Source: Rhodobiaceae bacterium (GTDB lineage Bacteria; Pseudomonadota; Alphaproteobacteria; Rhizobiales; TMED25). Taken from it: DNA of 63,417 nucleotides. The stretch is taken from NCBI GenBank assembly GCA_018651345.1, contig JABIEF010000067.1, positions 1 through 63,417 of the forward strand. The letters are read 5' to 3'. Position numbers and translations under genes: made by a program. Positions 36,918-44,378 of the stretch are shown here, in pieces. Numbering within the stretch: the stretch's first letter is position 1; each line of letters starts with the position of its first letter. The notes under the pieces were generated by a model. That model had not been told where the DNA came from, did no database searches, and saw only the letters and a program-made list of their open reading frames with translations.

Positions 36918-37133
36918 TTATTTTAGTGTGTTCATAACTATTAAAGCTGCGATTACACCAATCAGTCCTGCACCTGAGAATTGATTAATAAGATCAATTA
37001 GGTTGCCTGCAACGTTTGCGTTAATAAATGCAAGAGCATCAGGAAATAGAATTTGTAAAACTACTCCTAAGCCTACAACAACTAAAGCAACGTCAATACC
37101 GCTTTTCAGCATACTTGTTAAAGATGATAACAT
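36918..37133 (-). CDS. small hydrophobic membrane protein, paralogue A of a tandem pair
   Basis: 71 aa. Short amphipathic N-terminus (MLSSLTSMLKSGID), a first hydrophobic helix (about 15-29) ending in VVLQILFPDAL, then a 'NVAGNLIDLINQFSGAGLIG' segment and a second helix (about 55-68). It aligns along most of its length with the protein encoded just upstream (LQxLFxD, GNIxxLxxQF, GLxGxIAAxxV). GGGAGAA sits before the ATG in the same context as in the paralogue. It has its own extended -10 promoter and ends at a strong terminator. No signal peptide, no named family that I can assign; a membrane oligomer, holin-like or pore-forming role is only speculation. Confidence 0.7.
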   Translation of the reverse strand: MLSSLTSMLKSGIDVALVVVGLGVVLQILFPDALAFINANVAGNLIDLINQFSGAGLIGVIAALIVMNTLK

Positions 37134-37173
37134 TTTATTCTCCCATTAGTTTTTTAAAAAAGTTAAGCAAAAT

Positions 37174-37182
37174 ATTATAGCA
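37174..37182 (-). promoter_or_regulatory. extended -10 promoter for small hydrophobic gene A
   Basis: On the minus strand TGCTATAAT, a perfect TATAAT with the extended TG motif, lies about 40 bases before the start codon of the 71-aa gene and inside the gap between the two paralogues. No good -35 is visible, which is normal for extended -10 promoters. It suggests the downstream copy is transcribed independently. Confidence 0.55.
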
Positions 37183-37234
37183 CACAAGATTTAATTAGCA
37201 GTGCACCATAAACCGAAAAAATTAGCAATCCAAC

Positions 37235-37468
37235 TTATTTACGCACAATAAGATATGCAACGACTCCTGCAGCAATTATGCCAACAAGCCCTTCGTTACC
37301 AAACTGTGTTACTAAACTACCGATGTTTCCAAGAATATCTATTCCGAAGAACATGACGAAACTATCGCCAAATAAAACTTGGAGTAAGGTCATTAGTGAA
37401 ACAAGCCAAAGAACCATTTCAAGAGCACTTGATAGAGTTCCTTTTAATTTGTCTAATAATGCTGTCAT
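37235..37468 (-). CDS. small hydrophobic membrane protein, paralogue B of a tandem pair
   Basis: 77 aa from the ATG at 37468. An upstream in-frame ATG at 37480 overlaps the GGGAGAAG ribosome binding site and is unlikely to be used. Layout matches its neighbour: amphipathic start (MTALLDKLKGTLSSALEMV), hydrophobic helix to TLLQVLFGDSF, then IDILGNIGSLVTQFGNEGLVG and a final helix ending in VRK. The spaced GN...QF.n.GLvGiIAA motif shared by both copies seems to be the conserved core. The duplication is old enough for about two-thirds of positions to differ. Function unknown. Confidence 0.7.
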   Translation of the reverse strand: MTALLDKLKGTLSSALEMVLWLVSLMTLLQVLFGDSFVMFFGIDILGNIGSLVTQFGNEGLVGIIAAGVVAYLIVRK

Positions 37469-37543
37469 TACTTCTCCCATTTTTTAAAACTATCATAAGA
37501 AAAAATTATCCATGATAGAATCACTATGTAAAAGTGTAATTAG

Positions 37544-37560
37544 TGACTAAAAAATAGTCA
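37544..37560. repeat. palindrome TGACTA-N5-TAGTCA, possible operator
   Basis: A perfect six-base inverted repeat with an AAAAA spacer, overlapped by a second inverted repeat TCACTA (37521-37526)...TAGTGA (37541-37546). It lies about 75 bases upstream of small hydrophobic gene B and about 185 bases before the divergent SDR gene, in a 264-base gap that otherwise holds only A/T-runs. Could bind a dimeric regulator; chance occurrence in AT-rich DNA is possible. Confidence 0.3.
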
Positions 37561-37744
37561 AGTGATTAAAAAAACCACACTTTCAGTTTTTTTTAAATTG
37601 AAATAGTTGATAAATAATTAATAAAATTTTTAATTAAGTTTCTATAATTATTATTATTGTAATGATCTAAGTTAATTTTTCTTTCATAAAATTTTAAAAA
37701 CCCTTTATATTAGATATTTATTTATAATTTTATTTTGGTGATAT

Positions 37745-38590
37745 ATGAAATCATTTACTAGAAATAGTATTTTAATAACTGGTTGTTCAAGTGGTATAGG
37801 GCTATGTGTAGCAAGGGATATGCATGATTTAGGATGGGATGTTGTTGCGGCTTGTAGAAAGAAAAAAGATTCGATCTTTATTCAAGAAAATTATGGAATT
37901 AAAAGTGTTGTTATAGATTATGAAAAAGAAGAGACTATTCAATCTGGTCTGAAAATAGCATTAAAAAAACTGAATGGCAGGTTAGATGTTTTGTTTAACA
38001 ATGGAGCTTATGCGATGCCAGGAGCTGTAGAGGATATTCCTGTGGATTCTTTACGAAAAATATTTGAAGCGAACTTTTTTGGTTGGCATTTATTAACAAA
38101 AGAGGCAATTCCTATAATGAGGAAACAAGGTTTTGGAAGAATAATACAAAATTCATCAGTACTAGGTTTTGCCGCTCTAAGGTATCGAGGTGCTTATAAC
38201 GCTACTAAATTTGCTTTAGAGGGTTTAACGGATACCTTGAGATTAGAATTATATGATACAGGTATTAAGGTTATTTTAATAGAACCTGGTCCAATAAGAA
38301 CTAAAATAAGAGAAAATTCATACCCACACTTTAAAAAATCAATAAAATGGAAAGATTCTCCTAACGGATCTATCTATGAAAAATATTTAATTCCAAGATT
38401 AGAACAAGTAGATCCTCCAATGGATAGATTCGAACTAATGCCAAGTGCTGTTAGTAAGGCGGTAATCCATGCATGTACTTCAAAGAATCCACATAATAGA
38501 TATCGCGTAACATTAGCAACAAAAATAATAATGATTTTAAAAAGACTACTAACATCAAAAGCATTTGATTCGATTGCTAGAAAAATATAA
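37745..38590 (+). CDS. short-chain dehydrogenase/reductase (classical SDR)
   Basis: 281 aa. NAD(P)-binding TGCSSGIGL (about 13-21), NNGAYA (about 90), catalytic Ser in QNSSVLGF, and YNATKFALEGL as the YxxxK dyad. RLELYDTGIKVILIEPGPI is typical of the SDR subgroup that includes short-chain retinol/steroid dehydrogenase-like proteins annotated 'SDR family NAD(P)-dependent'. The Arg residues after the first strand (ACRKKKD) suggest NADP(H). Substrate unknown. Followed 52 bases later by a secreted protein gene. Confidence 0.85.
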   Translation: MKSFTRNSILITGCSSGIGLCVARDMHDLGWDVVAACRKKKDSIFIQENYGIKSVVIDYEKEETIQSGLKIALKKLNGRLDVLFNNGAYAMPGAVEDIPVDSLRKIFEANFFGWHLLTKEAIPIMRKQGFGRIIQNSSVLGFAALRYRGAYNATKFALEGLTDTLRLELYDTGIKVILIEPGPIRTKIRENSYPHFKKSIKWKDSPNGSIYEKYLIPRLEQVDPPMDRFELMPSAVSKAVIHACTSKNPHNRYRVTLATKIIMILKRLLTSKAFDSIARKI

Positions 38591-38642
38591 GCTATCTTTT
38601 AATACGCTTCTTATTAATAATTATATTTAAGGAATTTATAGA

Positions 38643-39458
38643 ATGAGATATTTTATAACTTTTATGTTTTTTATGATAACAACTTCTGCATTTGCAAAAT
38701 GTCCAGATATAGATGAGATGAAAGTAGATAATAGTTTTGGTGTAGAAATTTGTGCTATGCCAGGTGTTAAACAAATTCTTTTAGATCACGCAACTTCAGT
38801 CATGGATAAAATACTTGATTATGATCAAGACGGATTAGTTGATAATCAAGATGTAGTTGATACTCTTGTGAAAAGTGGAAGTGTTTATGTTATTTTTAGA
38901 AGTGAAAGAGAGGAAGATGAGTTTGTAGAGGCTTTTTATGAAGATAACATGGATTACATTGAGGAAGTATGTTTTCCACTTGAAGATGAAAGAGATTATG
39001 TTGGATTTGATGAATGCATAGAGCAGTTTGGAACATTCCTCGCAGTTTTTACTAACGAAATGAATACTGGCAAAGGTTGGGATCCAACGATTGAAGAGGC
39101 TTTGCATTTAGTAACGCACGCAGGATATGCTCAATTCTATTATGATCAATTTGGTCAACATAAGGATTCATATATTGCTAAATTAATGGATCAGGCAAGA
39201 GGGGGTTATTTTGAAAAAAGCCAAAGAAGATACCCTCAGGGTTCATATTATACTTATGATGATTCATCGTGTAGTTATAGTTGCCAAATTACAGAATTTA
39301 CTTATTGGGCCATTACATCTTTGAGAGGCCAGCAGGCAAATAGAAAGCTTAAAGAGATTAAGGAAGAATGGAAATTAAATACTCCTGAAAAAATGAGAGA
39401 AATTGCTCCAGACCTAGTAGCTTTTTTAGAAGATCCTGAATATAAAATAAAATTTTAA
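38643..39458 (+). CDS. secreted protein with EF-hand-like loop and EEALHxxxH motif, unknown function
   Basis: 271 aa with a clear signal peptide (MRYFITFMFFMITTSAFA, cleavage before KCPD). An EF-hand/dockerin-like calcium loop DYDQDGLVDNQD lies at 59-70. EEALHLVTHAGY at 151-162 places two histidines four residues apart, with an acidic EFTYW segment near 218, a spacing reminiscent of zinc peptidases although HExxH itself is absent. Six cysteines in the mature region (20, 37, 110, 125, 210, 214) could form disulfides. I do not recognise the family. A periplasmic calcium-dependent hydrolase is a guess. Confidence 0.6.
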   Translation: MRYFITFMFFMITTSAFAKCPDIDEMKVDNSFGVEICAMPGVKQILLDHATSVMDKILDYDQDGLVDNQDVVDTLVKSGSVYVIFRSEREEDEFVEAFYEDNMDYIEEVCFPLEDERDYVGFDECIEQFGTFLAVFTNEMNTGKGWDPTIEEALHLVTHAGYAQFYYDQFGQHKDSYIAKLMDQARGGYFEKSQRRYPQGSYYTYDDSSCSYSCQITEFTYWAITSLRGQQANRKLKEIKEEWKLNTPEKMREIAPDLVAFLEDPEYKIKF

Positions 39459-39488
39459 TTATTTTTTTAATATTTATCTTATTTTAAT

Positions 39489-39565
39489 GCACCCGTAGCT
39501 CAGCTGGATAGAGTAGGTGGCTTCGAACCACTTGGTCGGGAGTTCGAATCTCTCCGGGTGCACCA
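39489..39565 (+). tRNA. tRNA-Arg (anticodon TCG)
   Basis: Complete cloverleaf: acceptor GCACCCG/CGGGTGC, D arm GCTC...GAGT, anticodon stem GGTGG/CCACT around CTTCGAA (anticodon TCG, reads CGA), T arm GGGAG-TTCGAAT-CTCTC, discriminator A and encoded CCA. U34 implies a species that reads CGA without inosine. Single gene. Confidence 0.95.
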
Positions 39566-39587
39566 TTTTAGAAAATAGGACTTGTTA

Positions 39588-39875
39588 TTAAGAAGATAAT
39601 TTTTTTATTTTATGCAGGATAAAAGCTATAGCTGCCAATCCTATAAATAGAAAATTAGCTTGGATATATACGTAATAAATATCAATGCCAAATACTATAT
39701 TACTTTTAGTCCAAAGATTTTGTACCCAATATATATTTGATAAGATAGGAAGGCCGGCACTTAAAACTCCAACGACTAATCCTTTTGATACGAAGGCTAT
39801 GCTTACTGTTGAAAGATAAACTATAACTCCAAGAATAAATAAAATTCTTGATAATATTCCTTGTATGATTCTCAT
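39588..39875 (-). CDS. small integral membrane protein, unknown
   Basis: 95 aa with about three hydrophobic segments (8-25, 30-48, 70-88) and a basic end (HKIKKLSS), so cytoplasmic C-terminus is likely. No conserved motif that I recognise. It lies alone between tRNA-Arg and the divergent SMR transporter gene. It could be a lineage-specific membrane protein; composition matches the neighbours. Confidence 0.5.
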   Translation of the reverse strand: MRIIQGILSRILFILGVIVYLSTVSIAFVSKGLVVGVLSAGLPILSNIYWVQNLWTKSNIVFGIDIYYVYIQANFLFIGLAAIAFILHKIKKLSS

Positions 39876-39946
39876 TTGAAGTCTTCTCTTTATTATTTTT
39901 TAATCTCTATAATGTAACTCTATTATTCTTTGTTAGGGGATGCAAT

Positions 39947-40279
39947 ATGTATTGGTTATATTTATGCTTAGCTATAAGCTCTGAAGTATTAGGAACTAGT
40001 TTTTTAAAATTATCGAATGGTTTCTCTATTCTTTATCCTTCAATTATTGCCGTGTGTTGTTTTTTATTTTCTTTTTATTTTTTATCTCTTACTTTAAAAT
40101 ATGTTCCTGTAGGTATTATTTACGCTATTTGGTCAGGCGCTGGTATTTTTTTTATTTCTTTAATCGGTGTTATCTTTTTTAAACAAAGTTTAGATATCGC
40201 AGCATTGATAGGTATGAGTTTGATAATATTAGGTGTAATCATAATTTATACTTTATCAGACAGCTTAAGAATTAATTGA
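39947..40279 (+). CDS. small multidrug resistance (SMR) family exporter
   Basis: 110 aa, four transmembrane helices. The first helix has the essential membrane Glu13 in AISSEVLGTSFLKLS, as in EmrE Glu14. YVPVGIIYAIWSGAGIFFISLIG is the SMR signature of helix 3. EmrE/QacE-type dimers export lipophilic cations in exchange for protons; the pattern favours this group over guanidinium exporters, but that is not certain. There is no guanidine riboswitch in the 71-base leader that I can see. Confidence 0.88.
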   Translation: MYWLYLCLAISSEVLGTSFLKLSNGFSILYPSIIAVCCFLFSFYFLSLTLKYVPVGIIYAIWSGAGIFFISLIGVIFFKQSLDIAALIGMSLIILGVIIIYTLSDSLRIN

Positions 40280-41134
40280 TTACTTTAAGTCAAGGCTAGT
40301 TTGAGATACAGAGTGATCCCATAGTTGATTTCTTAATTCCTTATTGAAGACGATTTTATTGGGATGCTCAATTATTAAAGGATTTCCTTTATATTGTTTT
40401 AGTGTATCTAGTCCTATAAAATCTTTTCCTTTAATTGAGGCATCTAAGCCAGCTTTAATCAAAGGTGCGGCTCCTTTTGAAACATTATGATGACGATTAA
40501 GCAATATAAATTTCATTTTCATCCTAAAAGAATATTTTTGGATATTGGTTAAAACAACACCGGGATGCCCTGATACTGCTATTGTTTCATATTTTTTATC
40601 TTTCAACCTATCATCGAGTTCATAAGTAAACATTGATCTCATTAATGTACTATCCTCGTAAACTTTCATTCTATTAAATTTTGCATGCTTCACATACTGT
40701 TCAATGTTCAATGTTCTTGGTCTGAAGCTGGCAAGGCTAGAGGTATTAATTATGCGTGATCCCGGAACTTTTTTCATGAGGTGAATTAATGAGTTAGTTA
40801 AATAGAAATAGGATAGATAATTAACACCATATGTTAATTCATAACCTTCATGGGTTTCTTTATATGGAGGGAGAAAAATGCCTCCGTTATTAAAAAGATA
40901 ATTAATATTTTCAAACTGGCTATTTATCGAATGGCAAAATTTTTCCATACTTTCAAAATTAGCGAGGTCACAATGGAGGTATTTTGATTTTTCACCCAGA
41001 TGTTTTTCTATTTCTTTCCCTTGTTTCTCATTTCTGCAGGCAAGTATTGTGTAAATATTATTTGCAACTAATTTCTTTGCTATTTCTTTCCCTATTCCTG
41101 AGTTGGCCCCAGTAACTATTGCTATTTTATTCAT
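40280..41134 (-). CDS. SDR-family protein (retinol dehydrogenase-like) lacking the catalytic lysine
   Basis: 284 aa. TGANSGIGKEIA nucleotide loop (about 8-19), ACRNEKQG, HCDLANFESM and LFNNGGIF are canonical for the retinol-dehydrogenase-like SDR group, and Ser is present in NTSSLASF. The YxxSK region reads VYEDSTLMRSMF, so Thr stands where the active-site Lys should be; the codon ACA is one base from AAA. It may be inactive, have shifted chemistry, or the difference may be a sequencing error. Stop adjacent to the convergent SMR gene. Confidence 0.75.
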   Translation of the reverse strand: MNKIAIVTGANSGIGKEIAKKLVANNIYTILACRNEKQGKEIEKHLGEKSKYLHCDLANFESMEKFCHSINSQFENINYLFNNGGIFLPPYKETHEGYELTYGVNYLSYFYLTNSLIHLMKKVPGSRIINTSSLASFRPRTLNIEQYVKHAKFNRMKVYEDSTLMRSMFTYELDDRLKDKKYETIAVSGHPGVVLTNIQKYSFRMKMKFILLNRHHNVSKGAAPLIKAGLDASIKGKDFIGLDTLKQYKGNPLIIEHPNKIVFNKELRNQLWDHSVSQTSLDLK

Positions 41135-41180
41135 ATTATTTTGCCTATCATAATAAAGGATAATTCTTTGGGATATATTG

Positions 41181-41483
41181 TTATCTTCTTACCCATTTTT
41201 TAATTAGATTGATAGTTTTAAGTAGTTCATATTTCCTTTTAAGGGGATCTTCATACCGTATATTTCTTTGAAAGGAATGGCTAAATATTTGACCTTTTTC
41301 AATATTATTTTCAACATACTCTAAAATATCATTAAACTCTGAGTCCTGTATATACTCATAGGAACATCTTTTGTAAATATTTTCCAATCTTTTTACAATA
41401 ACAGAGATTTCATCGTTAAATTTTATAGACTCTGACCAGTCACCACCGAAGGCAACATTTTTTAGTTGATTTTTCTTATCCAT
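41181..41483 (-). CDS. hypothetical protein
   Basis: 100 aa, soluble and mostly helical by composition. It contains a phenylalanine/serine patch (GQIFSHSFQRNIRYEDPLKRKYELLKT, about 64-90) and a basic end (WVRR). No family recognised. It lies between a minus-strand SDR and the divergent Y-family polymerase start (53 bases). Reading frame and codon use are consistent with a real gene, though only modestly supported. Confidence 0.4.
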   Translation of the reverse strand: MDKKNQLKNVAFGGDWSESIKFNDEISVIVKRLENIYKRCSYEYIQDSEFNDILEYVENNIEKGQIFSHSFQRNIRYEDPLKRKYELLKTINLIKKWVRR

Positions 41484-41536
41484 TATGAGAACAAAGTAAG
41501 AACAAAATAAAGAAAAATAAAGAAAAAAATGAAAAA

Positions 41537-42739
41537 ATGAATATTTTTAGAACGTTATATGTAGATATGGACAGTTTTTTTGCAAGCGTTGAAAAACAAT
41601 TAGATCCATTTTTAAGAAAAAAACCAGTTGGCATTACGGCAGTGAATCAAGATTTCGGTTGTATAGTTGCCGCAAGTTATGAAGCAAAAGCTTATGGTGT
41701 AAAAACGGGAACAAGGGTATACGAAGCAAAGATACTATGCCCAAATATCCTATTAAGAGAGAGTCGTCATAAATTATATGTTAGATATAATCAAAAAATT
41801 GCTTCTATTTTAGACAGTATAGCTGAATTAGAAAGAATTAGATCAATAGATGAATTTCAAATTGCATTAGGGGGTGATAGCGCAAGGTTAAAATCTGCTA
41901 TTAGTTTAGCTGTCCAAATGAAGTTGAAGATAAAAGAATTAATTGGACATGAAGTAACCTTATCAATTGGGATAGCTCCTAATCCTTTATTAGCAAAAAT
42001 TGCTAGTAAATTAGATAAACCGGATGGGTTGCAGTGGCTTTCTTTTGATAATATGCCTCAGAAAATTAGGCATTTAGATCTCGATGATTTACCAGGAATA
42101 TCAAGGGGATTAAGGTTACGTTTATGGAAAGCGGGAGTATATGACATAGAGAGTTTGTATAATCTTGATCCTACTCATGCGAGAATTATATGGCGGTCTA
42201 TCGAGGGAGAAAGATTTGTTCGGTCATTACGAGGAGAGGATATCCCGATAGTAAATACAATTCGTAGAAGGTACGGCAATTCAAAAGTCTTGTCTCCTGA
42301 GTATCAGCCAATAAAGAAAGCATATCTTGTTGGTAGATGGTTAATAGAAAAATCATCTGAAAGATTAAGGAAGCATAAATATTGTTCTGGCCGTCTAGAT
42401 ATTATTGTCAGAACTTCCTCTTTAGGGACGTGGGCGGACTCAATAACTTTTACATTCTCACAAGATACTTTTTTCTTTTTAAATCAATTTTCGAAACTAT
42501 GGAATAAGATGATTGATACTATTAAGCCTATTTATATAGATTCTTTGGGCGTACATTTTTCTAATATTATATTCCTACAAGATAGGTCGGCAGAGCTTTT
42601 TATAGGCTTTGAGGCAGGTAGGCAGAATAAGAAAGAGAAACTTTCTTCGTCTATTGATAATTTAAACTTTAGATATGGGAAGAGGGTAGTAAAGTTTGGA
42701 ATTCACAAAGAACACCCAGGATTTTTTGAAAAAGGATAA
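41537..42739 (+). CDS. Y-family DNA polymerase (DinB/Pol IV-like)
   Basis: 400 aa. Catalytic acidic residues are intact: LYVDMDSFFASVE (Asp10) and RSIDEFQ (Asp105, Glu106), plus the steric-gate-adjacent FFASVE segment and YEAKAYGVKTG. The helix-hairpin-helix thumb LDDLPGISRGLRLRLWKAG follows. The sequence after SIDE (FQIAL) deviates from the usual AYLD, so it may be a diverged Pol IV branch; it is not ImuB, which lacks the catalytic triad. I see no clear C-terminal clamp-binding motif. A translesion polymerase; single gene. Confidence 0.85.
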   Translation: MNIFRTLYVDMDSFFASVEKQLDPFLRKKPVGITAVNQDFGCIVAASYEAKAYGVKTGTRVYEAKILCPNILLRESRHKLYVRYNQKIASILDSIAELERIRSIDEFQIALGGDSARLKSAISLAVQMKLKIKELIGHEVTLSIGIAPNPLLAKIASKLDKPDGLQWLSFDNMPQKIRHLDLDDLPGISRGLRLRLWKAGVYDIESLYNLDPTHARIIWRSIEGERFVRSLRGEDIPIVNTIRRRYGNSKVLSPEYQPIKKAYLVGRWLIEKSSERLRKHKYCSGRLDIIVRTSSLGTWADSITFTFSQDTFFFLNQFSKLWNKMIDTIKPIYIDSLGVHFSNIIFLQDRSAELFIGFEAGRQNKKEKLSSSIDNLNFRYGKRVVKFGIHKEHPGFFEKG

Positions 42740-42846
42740 TTATAATTATTTATCATATTGAATATAATTATTAGCTATTGCTTTATATATAACATAAGTT
42801 AATATTTTTTATTGGGAATAATTATAATTAATTTGGGAGAATACTT

Positions 42847-43173
42847 ATGGTTTATGAACTTAGGATTTATCATTGTGTACCAGGCTGTTTGCCAAAGGTT
42901 TTAGACAGATTTGAAAATGTAGTATTTGATTTTTGGGATAAGTATGGAATAAAACAGGTTGGATTTTGGACAACGCTTATTGGAGAATCTAATCAAGATA
43001 TAACTTATATGTTAAAATGGGATTCATTGGCTGATCGTGAAACTAAATGGGCAGCATTTCAATCGGACCCTGAGTGGATAAAAAAAAGAGCAGCAACAGA
43101 GCCAAACGGACCTTTAGTTTTGTCGTATAGTAATTCAATATTAGATGCCACAGGTTTCTCAAATATTAAATAG
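42847..43173 (+). CDS. NIPSNAP family protein
   Basis: 108 aa. MVYELRIYHCVPGCLPKVLDRFEN and a middle GFWTTLIGESNQDITYMLKWDSLADRETKWAAFQ stretch are the NIPSNAP pattern (ferredoxin-like dimeric alpha/beta barrel). Such proteins often accompany aromatic or ring-opening catabolic genes in bacteria, but their reaction is not settled. First gene of a likely five-gene plus-strand operon; GGGAG precedes the start. The 107-base leader upstream is AT-rich with repeated ATAATTATAATTA words. Confidence 0.85.
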   Translation: MVYELRIYHCVPGCLPKVLDRFENVVFDFWDKYGIKQVGFWTTLIGESNQDITYMLKWDSLADRETKWAAFQSDPEWIKKRAATEPNGPLVLSYSNSILDATGFSNIK

Positions 43174-43217
43174 TACTAATTTTAGTGTACATAAATTTTT
43201 TTTAGAAAGGGAATAAT

Positions 43218-43547
43218 ATGTCTAAGAAATTAGATAATAAGGGAGATAAAATAGCTTCTAATCGCCCTGTAGCAAAGCATAGTGTGGTTTTAGAGAATGA
43301 GAAAATGATTGTTACGCATTGGGTTTTTAAGCCCGGTGAGCAAACAGGGTGGCATTTGCATGAAATGGACTATATGCCAATTCAATTATCGGAAGGTAAG
43401 CTGATGTTTGAATTTACCGATGGATCAACAAAAGAAATTAATTATATACCAAGAACATCTTCTATAGTGCGAGCGCCATTAGAACACAATGCAATTAATA
43501 CAAGTGATATTGATGTGGTAGCATTGGAAATTGAGTTTAAAGAATAA
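43218..43547 (+). CDS. cupin-domain protein
   Basis: 109 aa single cupin barrel. The first cupin motif is GWHLHEMDYMPIQLSEG (about 43-59) with two His and one Glu as metal ligands; the second holds APLEHNAIN (His). Small cupins of this kind can be lyases, isomerases or ring-cleaving enzymes. AAAGGGA ribosome binding site. Sits 44 bases after NIPSNAP and 28 before the SDR, so it is probably part of the same catabolic operon. Confidence 0.8.
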   Translation: MSKKLDNKGDKIASNRPVAKHSVVLENEKMIVTHWVFKPGEQTGWHLHEMDYMPIQLSEGKLMFEFTDGSTKEINYIPRTSSIVRAPLEHNAINTSDIDVVALEIEFKE

Positions 43548-43575
43548 TTTTTCACTTAATTTTGGAGAATAATTA

Positions 43576-44346
43576 GTGAGTAGATTAAATAAATTAGATA
43601 ATAATATTGCTATTGTAACTGCTGCAGGACAGGGGTTAGGTGAATCTATTGCAAAAACTTTTGCTAAAGAAGGTGCAATAGTAATTCTAGTTGATATTAA
43701 CCAGCAAGAATTGCTTAGGGTAAGAGAAGACATTATAGAAAGTGGCGGTAAAGCTGCTCTGGTAACTGCCGATTTAACTAAATCTGATCAGGTGAATGAT
43801 ATGGTTAATGGTGTTATTAAAGATTATAAAAAAGTCGATATATTGATTAACGGTGCTGGTGGATTTCAAAGTTTCTCGCCAATAAATGAGATTACTGATA
43901 GCGAATGGGATGATGTGATATCATTAAATTTAAATTCCGCTTTTTATTGTTCAAGAGCAGTATCTAGCATAATGATTGAGAATAAGAAAGGTCGAATAAT
44001 AAGCCTTTCTTCAGGTGCTGGTATTGCTCCAAACCCTTATGCTCCATCTTATATTCCCTATGGAGCGGCTAAAGCAGGATTGATTGGTATGACAAAGTTA
44101 ATGGCAAGAGATATTGGCCAATATGGAATTACTGTTAATGTAATAGCCCCAGGAACTGCCCTAACTCCTCGTGTAAGAAGAATTAGGGATCAAGAAAGTT
44201 TAGATAATATTGCTTCAATGAATCCGATGCGTAATTTAATTGAGCCTAGGGATTGTGCGGAAGCGGCATTATTTTTAGCATCTGATGAGGCTCGGTATAT
44301 AACTGGGATTACGTTAATGGTAAATGCTGGTAACTTAATATTATAA
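43576..44346 (+). CDS. short-chain dehydrogenase/reductase of the catabolic operon
   Basis: 256 aa classical SDR. TAAGQGLGESIA loop (about 15-26), Asp in VDINQQE (favouring NAD), NGAGG, Ser in LSSGAG and YGAAKAGL as the YxxxK dyad. Ends with YITGITLMVNAGNL, the FabG-like tail. GTG start after TTGGAG. In the operon between cupin and DHDPS-family genes, it likely oxidises a hydroxyl of a pathway intermediate; the substrate is not evident. Confidence 0.85.
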   Translation: MSRLNKLDNNIAIVTAAGQGLGESIAKTFAKEGAIVILVDINQQELLRVREDIIESGGKAALVTADLTKSDQVNDMVNGVIKDYKKVDILINGAGGFQSFSPINEITDSEWDDVISLNLNSAFYCSRAVSSIMIENKKGRIISLSSGAGIAPNPYAPSYIPYGAAKAGLIGMTKLMARDIGQYGITVNVIAPGTALTPRVRRIRDQESLDNIASMNPMRNLIEPRDCAEAALFLASDEARYITGITLMVNAGNLIL

Positions 44347-44378
44347 GGTTAATATATTTCTTTTAGAAGGAGTATGAA

